Notes: generated by a model from the letters alone, not told the origin. A DNA stretch of 64,000 bases from Luteimonas yindakuii (GCF_004803715.2 NZ_CP039383.2:1488001-1552000), one strand, 5' to 3'; shown: positions 9,901 through 18,529, counted from the first letter of the stretch. Program-made: numbers and translations.

Positions 9901-10094
9901 GGCTGGCCTACTCGCCGATGGCACGCGCGGTGGCTGGTGGCCTCGCGTTCTCCACCGTGGTCAGCCTGCTGTTCCTGCCGACCATCTACGCGCTGCTGGA
10001 CGACCTTGCCGCGGGCACGAGCCGGGTGTTGCGCCGCGCACGTCGTCGGCGCGGTGAGGACGTGGCGCCGCCGCTGACCGTGGATGTCGCCTGA
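6996..10094 (+). CDS. RND family efflux permease (second of two)
   Basis: A 1032-residue RND permease of normal length. The start ATG overlaps the stop of the upstream permease (ATGA). The N-terminus SLRRPVTTVMLFVSLFVVG is the first membrane helix; helix 4 carries GMLVDNAVVVVES with a single Asp where the upstream permease has two. A second bundle ends with GVLVLMGVVVNNGIIMVEH. Two different permeases behind one adaptor recalls MdtABC/MuxABC systems, in which a heterotrimer forms and only one subunit drives proton flow. The Asp difference would fit such division of labour, but that is inference. The C-terminal tail is short and Arg-rich. Confidence 0.9.
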   Translation: MSVAELSLRRPVTTVMLFVSLFVVGLIASFRLPLEALPDVSVPFLFVQLPYAGSTPEEVERNVLRPVEETLATMTGINRLRSRANSEGATVIMEFSDWDRDIAITASEARERIDAIRGELPGDFRRYFVFKFSTTDAPVLRVRLAGDTDLTGAYDLIDRQLKRRIERVPGVARVEISGAPPNEVEIAIDPERLTAHGIELNALGERLRNANFSVSAGLIEDGGQRLRVQPVGEIDDLEQLREMSINSSGLRLRDVADVRLRPQRMDYGRRLDGRTAVGIDIFKERDANLVEVSREALAEIDRARAEPGLEGIDVKVIQNMGEEVTGSLLELAEAGAIGLLLSIVVLFFFLRHWPSTLMVTLAIPICFVMTLGFMHFFGVTLNVLTLMGLLLAVGMLVDNAVVVVESIYQERERYPDRPAHASIVGTRNVAIALSAGTLCHCIVFLPNLLGETNQISIFMAQIAITISVSLLASWLVAVSLIPMLSARMRTPPAVASPDGFIPRLQRRYARFLRWTLQHRGWSVAGIALVVAISIVPMAKTKMDMFGGGEGGNEVTVYYQWKGSYNREQRSQEVARVENFLDENRERLGITQIYSWYGEQGDSGTVVTFGDGKVDLRAKSDQLSKELPKSARAEIGIQGSGDGGQGGGVGQNVQVLLVGDSAQALRELALDILPVLESRPELRDVRIDAGDTNQELTVRVDRDRAAAYGFSAEQVSNFVGMALRGSQLREFRRGETEVPVWARFAGAESFSAEDIATFNVRSPDGRTVPLMSMVDVTLVPGASQISRTDRQTTLAILANLEGEATMQDARKAMEGTLAAMSLPAGYGYSFSGSGFEEDQQAMVQMLFNFVLALVMIYVVMAAVFESLLFPSAIMSCVLFSIFGVFWLFWITGTAFTVMAFIGVLVLMGVVVNNGIIMVEHINNLRRRGMSRTDALVAGSRERLRPILMTMGTAILAMIPISLSDTVVLGGLAYSPMARAVAGGLAFSTVVSLLFLPTIYALLDDLAAGTSRVLRRARRRRGEDVAPPLTVDVA

Positions 10095-10096
10095 GT

Positions 10097-10129
10097 CGAC
10101 GGGAGCGGGGGACGCTCCCGCTCCCGTCG
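10097..10129 (+). terminator. Hairpin after the RND operon
   Basis: Three bases after the permease stop a perfect 13-bp inverted repeat (CGACGGGAGCGGG and its complement) encloses a 7-nt loop. It is very stable but has no U-tract, so it may act as a transcription block or a 3'-end stabiliser. Confidence 0.55.
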
Positions 10130-10219
10130 CGTACATGCCGGGAGCGGGTCCGGGGCGCCGCCGTGATTCCAGGCAGGACGCATGCGGCCGGCCCACGATG
10201 GAAGCGGAGTCGGCCGGGA

Positions 10220-11431
10220 TCAGCCGAACATCTGGCGTGCGATGCGCAGGCCCGCCACCCAGACACCGACGCTCGAGCCGATGTTGGTGAGGATGAAATT
10301 GAGGATGGTCCGTGACACCCGGTTGCGGTACCACCCGCGCAGGGTCACCGCATCGTCGCGCAGCGCAAGGAAGTCGCCGTAGGCGGGCTTGCGCAGCCGC
10401 GCTTCGATCAGCGCACTGAACAGACCCGGCGAAATGCCGGGCGGGCGGAGCGGTTTCAACGGCGCGGCAATGGCGGCCGCCAGCACCCCGAGCGGATGCG
10501 CCGCGGCGGCGATCGCGCCCAGTGCAGCGAAGCCAGCGGTGATCAGCACCCAGTCGGTGACCATCTGGCGCCCGAGTTCGGCGCCGCCGTGCCAGAACCC
10601 CCAGCCGATCATGGCGAGGATCAGCACCATCACCACGCTGGTGACCCAGCGCATGCTGCGTTTCGGTGGCACGTGTTCCAGCTGCGCACGCAGGACGCCT
10701 GGCGGATCGGCATCCTCGGCAAGGTGGCGGGCAAGCCCAGCGAGGTGTCCCGCGCCGACCACCGCCAGCACCTCGCGCGCACCGTCGGGCACCTCACGCA
10801 GGCGCGCGGCCATGTAGCGATCGCGCTCGGCGATCACGCTCTCGTACAGCGCCGGGCTGGTCTGCGCGAACTCGCCGAAGCTCGATTCCAGCATGTCGCC
10901 CTGCTTGAGCTTCTCGATCTCGGCCTCGCCCATCTCCTCGCTGCTCATCAGCCCGGCGAGCAGGCTGGAAGCCAGCTTGAGCTTGCCGAAGAAGCCGAGC
11001 CGGCTGGAGGCACGGCGGAAGGTCAGGCCGACGTCGCGGTCGATCAGCTCGACTGCCAGTCCACGTTCCCGTGCCGCGGCGACCGCACGCTTGAGCTCCG
11101 CACCCGGTTCGATACCCAGCTGCTCGGCCAGCCGCCGCTGGTAGGCGGCCAGGGCGAGATTGGCGGCGAACATCGCCACGCGCCCCTTCCGGATCACGTC
11201 GACCAGGTTGAGGCTGGCCAGCGTGTCGGGGTCGGTCAGCGCCTGCAGGCGTCCGGCATCCAGTTCCACCGCGACGGTATCGAACCCGCCGCTGTCGATG
11301 GCGTCCTCGACGGCATCGACGCTCGCCCGCGACACATGTGCGGTGCCGAGCAGGGTATAGCGCACGCCGTCGCGTTCGACGATGGCATGCGGCTGGCTGT
11401 GCCACAGCCGGGACACGGGTTCGGTGATCAA
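10220..11431 (-). CDS. TraB/PrgY-family membrane protein
   Basis: A 403-residue protein of the TraB family, founded on enterococcal pheromone-shutdown proteins and distantly related to TIKI metalloproteases and GumN. The N-terminal domain begins with LLGTAHVS, the conserved Gly-Thr-Ala-His signature, followed by a Val-Glu-Leu-Asp motif. A later VVGAGHLAGL (the GxxH motif) pairs with it; these His/Glu residues are the proposed metal site. The C-terminal third holds hydrophobic segments around residues 257-335 that would anchor it in the inner membrane. It converges with the RND operon and lies 27 bp downstream of aguB on the same strand. The bacterial function is unproven. Confidence 0.82.
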   Translation of the reverse strand: MITEPVSRLWHSQPHAIVERDGVRYTLLGTAHVSRASVDAVEDAIDSGGFDTVAVELDAGRLQALTDPDTLASLNLVDVIRKGRVAMFAANLALAAYQRRLAEQLGIEPGAELKRAVAAARERGLAVELIDRDVGLTFRRASSRLGFFGKLKLASSLLAGLMSSEEMGEAEIEKLKQGDMLESSFGEFAQTSPALYESVIAERDRYMAARLREVPDGAREVLAVVGAGHLAGLARHLAEDADPPGVLRAQLEHVPPKRSMRWVTSVVMVLILAMIGWGFWHGGAELGRQMVTDWVLITAGFAALGAIAAAAHPLGVLAAAIAAPLKPLRPPGISPGLFSALIEARLRKPAYGDFLALRDDAVTLRGWYRNRVSRTILNFILTNIGSSVGVWVAGLRIARQMFG

Positions 11432-11458
11432 AGGTGGCGTTCCGTTCCCGTGGGCGGG

Positions 11459-12343
11459 TCAGTCGATATAGCGCTTGAGCAGATCGCCGTAGGCGTCGAT
11501 GCGGCGATCACGCAGGAACGGCCAGATCCGCCGCACGTCCTCGCTGCGCTTCATGTCCACTTCGGCCAGCAGGATTTCCGGCCCGTTTCCCGCCTGGGCG
11601 AGGAACTCGCCCTGCGGACCCAGCACGTGGCTGTGGCCCCAGAAGTCGATGCCGGCAGCCCCGAGCGGCGACGCCTCATGGCCGACGCGGTTGCACGACA
11701 GCACCGGCAGACCGTTGGCCACGGCATGCCCACGGTGGCTGAGGATCCACGCATCGCGCTGGCGGTCCTTTTCCGCCTGCTCGTCACCCGGGTCCCAGCC
11801 GATCGCGGTGGGGTAGAGCAGCAGCTCCGCACCGGCCAGCGCCATCAGGCGCGCCGCTTCCGGGTACCACTGGTCCCAGCAGACCAGCACGCCAAGGCGG
11901 CCCACCGCGGTATCGACCGGCTGGAAGCCGAGGTCGCCCGGGGTGAAGTAGAACTTCTCGTAGAAGCCCGGGTCGTCGGGGATGTGCATCTTGCGGTACT
12001 TGCCGGCGATGCTGCCGTCGGCGTCGAACACCACCGCGGTGTTGTGGTACAGGCCCGCGGCACGGCGCTCGAACAGCGAGCTGACCAGCACCACGCCATG
12101 CTGCTTCGCCAGCGCGGACAGCCGGTCGGTGCTGGGGCCGGGAATCGGCTCAGCCAGGTCGAATTCGTCCACGCATTCGTGCTGGCAGAAGTAGGAACCG
12201 TTGTGCAGTTCCTGCAGCAGCACCAGACGCGCACCGTCAGCGGCCGCTTCGGCCACGCGCTGCTCGATGACGGCGAGATTCGCGGCGGCATCGCCGTGGT
12301 TGCGCTCCTGGATGAGCGCGACGGAAAGAGTGTTGTTCTTCAT
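11459..12343 (-). CDS. aguB: N-carbamoylputrescine amidase
   Basis: A 294-residue nitrilase-superfamily enzyme that hydrolyses N-carbamoylputrescine to putrescine, CO2 and ammonia, the last step of putrescine synthesis from agmatine. The catalytic triad is visible: Glu45 in LLQELHNGSYF, Lys118 in KYRKMHIPDD, and Cys155 in VLVCWDQWYPE. The length matches the family. aguA lies directly upstream on the same strand, 118 bp away, which supports the assignment. No Shine-Dalgarno precedes the ATG, and a TATTAG/TAGACT box sits within 6-9 nt of it, so the mRNA may be leaderless. Cytoplasmic. Confidence 0.93.
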   Translation of the reverse strand: MKNNTLSVALIQERNHGDAAANLAVIEQRVAEAAADGARLVLLQELHNGSYFCQHECVDEFDLAEPIPGPSTDRLSALAKQHGVVLVSSLFERRAAGLYHNTAVVFDADGSIAGKYRKMHIPDDPGFYEKFYFTPGDLGFQPVDTAVGRLGVLVCWDQWYPEAARLMALAGAELLLYPTAIGWDPGDEQAEKDRQRDAWILSHRGHAVANGLPVLSCNRVGHEASPLGAAGIDFWGHSHVLGPQGEFLAQAGNGPEILLAEVDMKRSEDVRRIWPFLRDRRIDAYGDLLKRYID

Positions 12344-12461
12344 GCGGACAGTCTAATACCCGGGGGCTGTATGCCCCTTGATCGAGGACGCGCGTAGCTG
12401 ATGCGTGGGGTGGCGCGCGCCGTGTCCGCGGTGTGCCGGCAGGCCGCGCGGGTGAGTGGCG

Positions 12462-13496
12462 TCAGCCGAGCACGCCGGCCGGCAGCTGCATGGTCAGGCA
12501 ATGCAGGCTGCCGTTCTGCCAGATCAGCGGACGGCAATCGATCTGCACGATCTCACGCCCGGGAAATGCTGCAGCAACGACATCACGCGCACGCTCGTCC
12601 GCGTCGTCGCCATAGCCAGGCATCAGCACCGCATCGTTGAGGATGAGGAAGTTGGCGTACGACGCGGCCAGGCGGCGATCGCCATCATGGATCGGGCGCG
12701 GCCACGGCAGCGGGAACATGCGGTAGCTGCCGCCATCGGGCGTGCGCAGCGCGGCGATCTCCTCGCCCATCGCGCGCAGTTCGTCGTAATGGGTGGCATC
12801 GCCAGCGTCGTCGCAGGCCTGGTAGACGATCGCGTCGGGGGCCGCGAAGCGGGCGAGGGTATCGACATGGGCGTCGGTGTCGTCGCCTTCCAGATAGCCG
12901 TGGCGCAGCCACAGCACGCGGTCCTGTGCCAGCGACGCCATCAGCCGTGCGTCGAGTTCGTCCTGCGCCAAGGTGGGGTGGCGCTCGCGCAGGCACTTCC
13001 ATGTCGTCAGCAGCGTGCCCTCGCCATCGGTTTCGATGGCGCCGCCCTCGAGCGCGAAGTCGATCGTCTGCACGGTGCTGTCCGTGAAGACGCCCATCGT
13101 CGCCAACCGGCGCACCAGCGCATCGTCCTCGGTCGCCTCGAACTTGCCGCCCCAGCCGGTGAACCGGAAGTCGAGCAGGCGGAAGCCTTCGCCGGTGCGC
13201 AGCGTGACCGGGCCGGTGTCGCGCAGCCAGGTGTCGTTGTAGGGCACCGGCAGGAAGCGCACACGCGACATGTCGATCCGCGCCGACGCCAGTCGCGCCC
13301 GGGCGTAGGCCTCGACATCGTCATCGGCCACGCACAGCAGCACCCGCTGGAAACGCGTGATTGCCGCCACCAGCGCGATATAGGTCTCTTCGACCTCGCC
13401 AAGGCGATCGGCCCAGTCGGTGCCGGCATGTGGCCAGGCCAGCAGGATCGCGTCCTGCGGCTCCCATTCGGCGGGGAAGCGGATGGTGTCGGTCAT
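12462..13496 (-). CDS. aguA: Agmatine deiminase
   Basis: A 344-residue member of the guanidino-group-modifying (PAD-like) superfamily that converts agmatine to N-carbamoylputrescine and ammonia, feeding AguB. Family motifs appear in order: AEWEPQDAILLAWPH at the N-terminus, NDTWLRDTGP (substrate-binding Asp), GWGGKF, EGGAIETDGEG, a HGYLEGDDTDAHVD segment carrying the catalytic His, and a C-terminal NGSLHCLT with nucleophilic Cys333. The usual Gly-Gly before the last motif is Asn-Gly here, a minor change. It is preceded by a terminator belonging to the upstream small gene, so it probably has its own promoter in the short 13497-13502 region or reads through. Confidence 0.93.
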   Translation of the reverse strand: MTDTIRFPAEWEPQDAILLAWPHAGTDWADRLGEVEETYIALVAAITRFQRVLLCVADDDVEAYARARLASARIDMSRVRFLPVPYNDTWLRDTGPVTLRTGEGFRLLDFRFTGWGGKFEATEDDALVRRLATMGVFTDSTVQTIDFALEGGAIETDGEGTLLTTWKCLRERHPTLAQDELDARLMASLAQDRVLWLRHGYLEGDDTDAHVDTLARFAAPDAIVYQACDDAGDATHYDELRAMGEEIAALRTPDGGSYRMFPLPWPRPIHDGDRRLAASYANFLILNDAVLMPGYGDDADERARDVVAAAFPGREIVQIDCRPLIWQNGSLHCLTMQLPAGVLG

Positions 13497-13502
13497 CTTT
13501 GA

Positions 13503-13539
13503 TCCTGCAAACGAAAGAGCCGGCCGCTGGGGCCGGCTC
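13503..13539 (-). terminator. Rho-independent terminator after the BamE-like gene
   Basis: A perfect 9-bp stem GAGCCGGCC/GGCCGGCTC (13517-13525 and 13531-13539) with a 5-nt loop is followed on the minus strand by TTTCGTTTG. It separates the small secreted-protein gene from aguA. Confidence 0.72.
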
Positions 13540-13557
13540 GGAGAAACATGCGCGCCG

Positions 13558-13887
13558 TCAGCGGATGGCGGGCTTGGGCCCGATCTCGTTGGATGCGGCC
13601 TTGTTCAGCACCGCGTTCACCACGCGGTCGCGCTCGAAGTACACGGTGAACCCCGGGTAGACCCAGCGGTTGATCGTCGGCCAGTCGCGCTTCTGGCCAC
13701 CGCGCGGGTCCAGCCGGTCGGCTGGCGCTCCGTAGCGGGCCTCGACTTCGGCCATGCGCATGCCCTGCGTCGGCAGCGCGAGTTGCGACTGCGCCTGCAC
13801 GCGTTCGATCAGCAGCACGTCCGCGGATGCGGAACCTGCCATGAGGAGGAGAAGGCACGACACGGCTGCGATGCTGCGGATTTGCAT
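13558..13887 (-). CDS. Small secreted protein with BamE/SmpA-like fold
   Basis: A 109-residue exported protein. AGGAG lies six bases before the chosen ATG, which opens a signal peptide (M-Q-I-R-S-I-A-A, cleaved near Ala-Ser-Ala-Asp). The mature part has a Gly-Met-x-x-x-Glu-Val-x-x-x-Tyr-Gly-x-Pro helix and a RWVYPGFTVYFERDRVVNAVL strand pair. This is the pattern of the BamE/SmpA/OmlA domain, in which Gly-x-Pro is followed by a Trp-Tyr strand. The resemblance is by motif only. There is no lipobox, so it would be soluble in the periplasm. It is monocistronic, with its own terminator. Confidence 0.7.
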   Translation of the reverse strand: MQIRSIAAVSCLLLLMAGSASADVLLIERVQAQSQLALPTQGMRMAEVEARYGAPADRLDPRGGQKRDWPTINRWVYPGFTVYFERDRVVNAVLNKAASNEIGPKPAIR

Positions 13888-14023
13888 GGCACGGCTCCTG
13901 AACGGGACGGCCGATTGTAGGGTGCAATGCGGGCGGCGTGGCGTCGGGCCGCACAAAAGACGCGGGCCGCAACAGGGCGGCCCGATCGTCTATCCATCGG
14001 CGCGTGCTGCGCCGCCGGGCGCC

Positions 14024-14149
14024 TCAGCGCTGGCGGGCCTTGAAGCGCGGGTTCGACTTGCAGATCACGAAGACCTTGCCACGACGACGAACGACCTTGC
14101 AGTCACGGTGGCGGGTCTTCGCCGACTTCAGGGAGGACAGGACCTTCAT
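14024..14149 (-). CDS. rpmJ: 50S ribosomal protein L36, cysteine-poor form
   Basis: A 41-residue ribosomal protein, rich in Lys and Arg, beginning [11 protein letters not shown] and ending FKARQR. Canonical zinc-binding L36 carries a C-x2-C...C...H site. Here only Cys17 and Cys30 remain; the first Cys is replaced by His14 and the last His by Phe, so zinc is probably not bound. This is the usual form in Xanthomonadaceae. The gene stands alone rather than in the spc operon and is divergent from cmk, with a good promoter at 14191-14220. Confidence 0.93.
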
Positions 14150-14190
14150 GATGGAACCTCAGGGAAAGTGATGACGACAGGAAACCCGCG

Positions 14191-14220
14191 ATTCTAGCGG
14201 ACACGCCGCACCTGCGGCAA
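14191..14220 (-). promoter_or_regulatory. Sigma-70 promoter of rpmJ
   Basis: Minus-strand TTGCCG (14215-14220) and TAGAAT (14191-14196) are 18 bp apart, giving a leader of about 35 nt before the rpmJ start. Confidence 0.55.
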
Positions 14221-14259
14221 CAGTGGCGGATGCCGGACGGGCAGTGTCCGGGGCGGCAT

Positions 14260-14265
14260 TAGAAT
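14260..14265 (+). promoter_or_regulatory. Candidate -10 box for cmk
   Basis: TAGAAT lies 29 bp before the cmk ATG and is back to back with the rpmJ promoter. No good -35 is visible 16-18 bp upstream, so confidence is low. Confidence 0.35.
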
Positions 14266-14294
14266 GGCGGCCACGTCCATCGCCGAGTCCACCC

Positions 14295-14975
14295 ATGCCC
14301 CTGTCCGATCCCGCCGCGCCTGTCCTTGCCATCGATGGCCCCTCGGGGTCGGGCAAGGGCACGATCAGTCGCGCGGTGGCCGGACAGCTGGGTTGGCATT
14401 ATCTCGACTCCGGCGCGCTGTACCGCGGCGTGGGTGTGGCGGCTGGCTGGAACGACATCGATCTGGCCGATCCCGCGGCACTGGTGCGCTGCACCTTCGA
14501 TACCCGGATCGCGTTCCGCGACGCGCCCGGCGGCGAACCCCGCGTGCTGATCAACGATGTCGACGCCACCGACGAGCTGCGCACGGAAACCGCTGGGGCC
14601 GCAGCTTCGGCGATTGCCGCCATCCCCGAGGTCCGTTCCGCCCTCAAGGACCGGCAACGCGCGTTCAGGCAGCAGCCCGGCCTGGTCGCCGATGGGCGCG
14701 ACATGGGCACGGTGATCTTTCCCGACGCACGCTGGAAGGTGTTCCTGACCGCGAGTGCCGAGGAGCGCGCCGACAGGCGCTATAAACAGTTGATCGGCAA
14801 GGGGGTTTCCGTTACATTGGCCGGTCTGTTGCGCGAGATCCTCGCACGTGACGCCCGCGACGCGAACCGTCCGGTGGCGCCGCTGCGGCCGGCCGATGAC
14901 GCCGTCCGCATCGATACCACCGGCGTCGGCATCGACGAGGTGGTCGCGCGCGTGCTGGCAGTGGTGCGGGGGTAA
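14295..14975 (+). CDS. cmk: Cytidylate kinase
   Basis: A 226-residue P-loop kinase that phosphorylates CMP and dCMP using ATP. The Walker A GPSGSGKG lies at residues 14-21, the CMP-binding region includes [10 protein letters not shown], and [12 protein letters not shown] is the conserved nucleotide-monophosphate motif. The LID arm contains DARDANR. The ATG at 14295 was chosen because it puts the family start [14 protein letters not shown] at the usual distance. It precedes rpsA, the conserved bacterial order; the 181 bp between them carry no gene. Cytoplasmic, nucleotide salvage. Confidence 0.95.
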   Translation: MPLSDPAAPVLAIDGPSGSGKGTISRAVAGQLGWHYLDSGALYRGVGVAAGWNDIDLADPAALVRCTFDTRIAFRDAPGGEPRVLINDVDATDELRTETAGAAASAIAAIPEVRSALKDRQRAFRQQPGLVADGRDMGTVIFPDARWKVFLTASAEERADRRYKQLIGKGVSVTLAGLLREILARDARDANRPVAPLRPADDAVRIDTTGVGIDEVVARVLAVVRG

Positions 14976-15156
14976 TCCCGTCCACGACCGGGTCGCGCAG
15001 CGGAACAGCCCGTCCGGCGCATACCGCACCGCGACGGAAATCCACCAACTGCAACGGCCACCGCATCCCGCACCGGCCGACCTACGGGTGGACCGTGGTC
15101 CGCAGGCGGAGTTCCCGCCGGCACCGCGCGTCCGTGTCCTCACCGAGTAACTCCCA

Positions 15157-16845
15157 ATGACCGAATCATTCGCAGAACTGTTCGAGCAGAGCCAGGCCAA
15201 CCTTGCCAAGCTCAAGCCGGGCGCCATCGTCACCGGTATCGTCGTCGACGTGCGCACCGACGTCGTCGTCATCAACGCCGGCCTCAAGTCCGAGGGCATC
15301 GTGCCCATCGAGCAGTTCCGTAACGACGACGGCGAGATCGACATCGCCGTGGGCGACACCGTCAAGGTGGCGCTGGACTCCCTGGAAAACGGCTTCGGCG
15401 AGACCGTGCTGTCGCGCGAGAAGGCCAAGCGCGCCATGGTGTGGGACGAGCTGGAAGAAGCGCTCGAGAAGAACGAGACCATCACCGGCAAGATCAGCGG
15501 CAAGGTCAAGGGCGGTTTCACCGTCGACATCAAGGACGTCCGCGCGTTCCTGCCGGGCTCGCTGGTCGACGTGCGCCCGGTCCGTGACCCGGTGTACCTC
15601 GAGGGCAAGGAACTCGAGTTCAAGCTGATCAAGCTCGACCGCAAGCGCAACAACGTCGTCGTCTCCCGCCGTGCGGTGGTCGAGAGCGAGCACTCCGAGG
15701 AGCGCGAGGCGCTGATGGAGAAGCTGGTCGAGGGCGCCAAGCTCAAGGGCGTGGTCAAGAACCTCACCGACTACGGCGCGTTCGTCGACCTCGGCGGCAT
15801 CGACGGCCTGCTGCACATCACCGACATGGCCTGGAAGCGCGTGCGCCATCCGTCGGAAGTCGTGGAAGTGGGCCAGGAGCTCGACGTCCGCGTGCTCAAG
15901 TACGACCGCGAGCGCAACCGCGTCAGCCTCGGCCTCAAGCAGCTGGGCGAGGATCCGTGGGACAACATCGCCCGCCGTTACCCGTCCAACACCCGCGTGT
16001 TCGGCAAGGTCTCCAACGTCACCGATTACGGCGCGTTCGTCGAGATCGAGCCGGGCGTCGAGGGCCTGGTGCACGTGTCCGAGATGGACTGGACCAACAA
16101 GAACGTCAACCCGCAGAAGGTCGTGCAGGTCGGTGACGAGCTCGAGGTCATGGTGCTCGACGTCGACGAAGAGCGTCGCCGCATCTCGCTCGGCATCAAG
16201 CAGGTCACGTCCAACCCGTGGGAGACCTTCGCGGCCATCCACAAGAAGGGTGACAAGGTCGAGGGCCAGATCAAGTCGATCACCGACTTCGGCGTGTTCA
16301 TCGGCCTGGACGGCGGCATCGACGGCCTGATCCACCTGTCCGACATGAGCTGGAACACCAGCGGCGACGACGTGGCACGCAACCTCAAGAAGGGCGACAC
16401 CCTGCAGGCCGTGGTGCTGGCGGTGGACCCGGAGCGCGAGCGCATCAGCCTGGGCGTCAAGCAGATGGAGCAGGACCCGTTCGGCCAGTTCATGGCCTCG
16501 CACCCGAAGGGTTCGAAGGTCACCGGCACCGTGCGTGAGGTCGATGCCAAGGGTGCCATGGTCGACCTGGCCGAGGGCGTGGAAGGCTACGTGATGGCGC
16601 GTGACATCAGCGACCAGCGCGTCGACGACGCGTCGCAGGTGCTCAAGGTCGGTGACCAGATCGAAGCCAAGTTCACCGGCATGGATCGCAAGGGCCGCAC
16701 GCTGCAGCTGTCGATCAAGGCGAAGGACGAGGCGGAGACCGCCGAGAGCCTGGCCGAGTACAACCGCAACGCGGCGGAAGCGTCCAGCGGCACCACCAAG
16801 CTCGGTGCGCTGCTGCGTGAGCAGCTGCAGGGCAAGGGCGAGTAA
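15157..16845 (+). CDS. rpsA: 30S ribosomal protein S1
   Basis: A 562-residue RNA-binding protein that recruits mRNA to the 30S subunit. Six S1 (OB-fold) domains can be followed. The first two are divergent and bind the ribosome ([11 protein letters not shown] near residue 21, then [15 protein letters not shown]). Four canonical repeats follow, each with a Gly-x-Val...Thr-Asp-Tyr/Phe-Gly-x-Phe-Val pattern (for example [12 protein letters not shown] and [13 protein letters not shown]). The length matches the family. The 180-bp leader is long enough for the autoregulation known in E. coli, though I could not fold it reliably. A strong hairpin separates it from ihfB. Confidence 0.97.
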   Translation: MTESFAELFEQSQANLAKLKPGAIVTGIVVDVRTDVVVINAGLKSEGIVPIEQFRNDDGEIDIAVGDTVKVALDSLENGFGETVLSREKAKRAMVWDELEEALEKNETITGKISGKVKGGFTVDIKDVRAFLPGSLVDVRPVRDPVYLEGKELEFKLIKLDRKRNNVVVSRRAVVESEHSEEREALMEKLVEGAKLKGVVKNLTDYGAFVDLGGIDGLLHITDMAWKRVRHPSEVVEVGQELDVRVLKYDRERNRVSLGLKQLGEDPWDNIARRYPSNTRVFGKVSNVTDYGAFVEIEPGVEGLVHVSEMDWTNKNVNPQKVVQVGDELEVMVLDVDEERRRISLGIKQVTSNPWETFAAIHKKGDKVEGQIKSITDFGVFIGLDGGIDGLIHLSDMSWNTSGDDVARNLKKGDTLQAVVLAVDPERERISLGVKQMEQDPFGQFMASHPKGSKVTGTVREVDAKGAMVDLAEGVEGYVMARDISDQRVDDASQVLKVGDQIEAKFTGMDRKGRTLQLSIKAKDEAETAESLAEYNRNAAEASSGTTKLGALLREQLQGKGE

Positions 16846-16858
16846 GTCGAAGCAAGGC

Positions 16859-16887
16859 GACGGCGGCCCGGAGTCCGGGCCGCCGTC
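16859..16887 (+). terminator. Strong hairpin between rpsA and ihfB
   Basis: A perfect 13-bp stem (GACGGCGGCCCGG and its complement) closes a 3-nt AGT loop. No U-tract follows, so partial termination or mRNA 3'-end protection is more likely than full termination; ihfB begins 24 bp later. Confidence 0.6.
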
Positions 16888-16911
16888 CGCATCCAGCGTC
16901 AGACCGGGGAT

Positions 16912-17214
16912 ATGACCAAGTCGGAACTCATCGAGATCCTCGCCGGGCGGCAGGCCCACCTGAAGGCCGACGACGTCGACCTTGCGGTGAAGTCGCTGCT
17001 CGAGATGATGGGGGCCTCGCTGGCGCAGGGGGAGCGGATCGAGATCCGCGGGTTCGGCAGCTTCTCGCTGCATTACCGCCCGCCGCGTACCGGCCGCAAT
17101 CCCAAGACCGGAGATGCCGTGGCGTTGCCCGGCAAGCACGTGCCGCATTTCAAGCCGGGCAAGGAATTGCGCGAGCGCGTCAGCAGCGTGGTTCCGCTGC
17201 CTGGCGAAGGCTGA
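16912..17214 (+). CDS. ihfB: Integration host factor subunit beta
   Basis: A 100-residue HU/IHF-family DNA-bending protein that pairs with IHF-alpha. It starts [11 protein letters not shown] and carries the family signature [10 protein letters not shown] on the beta-ribbon arm, including the intercalating Pro, with [11 protein letters not shown] before it. The position after rpsA is conserved in gammaproteobacteria. IHF bends DNA at sigma-54 promoters, recombination sites and origins. Confidence 0.96.
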   Translation: MTKSELIEILAGRQAHLKADDVDLAVKSLLEMMGASLAQGERIEIRGFGSFSLHYRPPRTGRNPKTGDAVALPGKHVPHFKPGKELRERVSSVVPLPGEG

Positions 17215-17339
17215 GCGGCCTGCGCGGTCCTGCCTGCCGCGGCAGGTATTCATTCACGTCATACTTCGGCGGCGCGGCGTTCGCAGAACGCGTGGCGCCT
17301 GACCGCGCCCGACGCGCGGACTGAAAGGAGTCGATCCGA

Positions 17340-18521
17340 ATGGCCTTCATCAGCGAGTGGTTCCTGTTTTTCCTGCTGTTGCCGCTGGCCGCGTTGAGCG
17401 GCTGGATCATCGGCCGGCGGGGCGGGGAGCGCCACAGCGACACCCAGGTCAGCCGTCTGTCCACCACCTATTTCCGTGGCCTGAACTATCTGCTCAACGA
17501 GCAGCCGGACAAGGCGATCGAACTGTTCCTGCACATCGCCGAACTCGACAAGGACACCTTCGAGACCCAGGTCGCGCTGGGCCATCTGTTCCGCCGGCGC
17601 GGTGAGGTCGATCGTGCGATCCGCCTGCACCAGGGTCTGGTGGAGCGCGCCGACCTGAGCGACCAGCAGCGTGTCCAGGCCCTGCTTGCACTGGGCGAGG
17701 ACTACATGCGTTCGGGGCTGCTCGATCGCGCCGAGACGGTATTCACCGAGCTTGCCGCGCTCGACGACCGCGCGCCGCAGGCACTGAAGCACCTGATCTC
17801 GATCTACCAGGCCGAGCGTGACTGGCCCAAGGCGATCGAGAATGCGACGCGCTTCGAGACGGTAACCGGTGAGCCGATGGGCCGCCTGATCGCGCATTTC
17901 GAATGCGAACTCGCCGAGCGGCTGCGCTCCGGCGGTGATTTCGACGGCGCACGCGCGGCAGTGGCGCGCGCCTATGCCGCGGATTCCAAGTCGGTACGTG
18001 CGGGCATCCTGTCCGGTCGCCTGGAATTCGACGCGGCCAACTACGCGGCGGCGATCAAGGCCTTCGAACGGGCAGGGCGCCACGATACCGAGTTTCTCCC
18101 CGAGATCATGCCGCAGCTGATGACCGCCTATGAGCGGATCGGCGACGCGCCCGGGGCGAAGTCCTATCTGAGCGAGATGGCCGAGCATTACCGCGGCATC
18201 GCCCCGGTGCTGGCGCTGACCAAGCTGATCGAGGCCGAGCAGGGCGTGGACACCGCGCGCGAATACCTCGCCGACCAGTTGAAGGACCGGCCCTCGGTAC
18301 GTGGCGAAGCCGCGCTGATCGATCTCACCCTCGCGGGCGAGGGCGGTAATCCCGCGCATACCCTGCGCGACCTCAAGCACATCACCGACCAGCTGCTGGT
18401 GCGCAACCCCAGCTACCGCTGCAACCGGTGTGGCTTCGGGGCGCGCAGCCATCACTGGCAATGCCCGAGTTGCAAGGAGTGGGGCACCATCAAGCCACTG
18501 CTCAACTACGCCGTCGTCTGA
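17340..18521 (+). CDS. lapB: LPS assembly protein LapB (YciM)
   Basis: A 393-residue inner-membrane TPR protein that guides FtsH to degrade LpxC and so controls LPS synthesis. One N-terminal membrane helix (residues 5-24, FLFFLLLPLAALSGWIIG) is followed by nine or so TPR units (for example YLLNEQPDKAIELFLHIAELD). The C-terminal rubredoxin-like metal domain has CNRCGF and CPSCKEWG, four Cys for iron or zinc. In many gammaproteobacteria lapA precedes lapB; here the 125 bp after ihfB are too short for lapA, so LapB appears to act without it or with a distant partner. Confidence 0.95.
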   Translation: MAFISEWFLFFLLLPLAALSGWIIGRRGGERHSDTQVSRLSTTYFRGLNYLLNEQPDKAIELFLHIAELDKDTFETQVALGHLFRRRGEVDRAIRLHQGLVERADLSDQQRVQALLALGEDYMRSGLLDRAETVFTELAALDDRAPQALKHLISIYQAERDWPKAIENATRFETVTGEPMGRLIAHFECELAERLRSGGDFDGARAAVARAYAADSKSVRAGILSGRLEFDAANYAAAIKAFERAGRHDTEFLPEIMPQLMTAYERIGDAPGAKSYLSEMAEHYRGIAPVLALTKLIEAEQGVDTAREYLADQLKDRPSVRGEAALIDLTLAGEGGNPAHTLRDLKHITDQLLVRNPSYRCNRCGFGARSHHWQCPSCKEWGTIKPLLNYAVV

Positions 18522-18529
18522 CCGCGCTG

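Noticed and set aside
6888..10334. A 1148-codon open frame antisense to the second RND permease
   Set aside because: Its product is His/Arg/Gln-rich with no domain; it is the usual mirror frame of high-GC coding sequence. Similar long frames antisense to guaB-guaA and the first permease were rejected for the same reason.
14848..15150. A 100-codon frame running from the end of cmk into the rpsA leader
   Set aside because: Most of it overlaps cmk in another frame, there is no ribosome-binding site, and the product is Arg/Pro-rich without a fold pattern.
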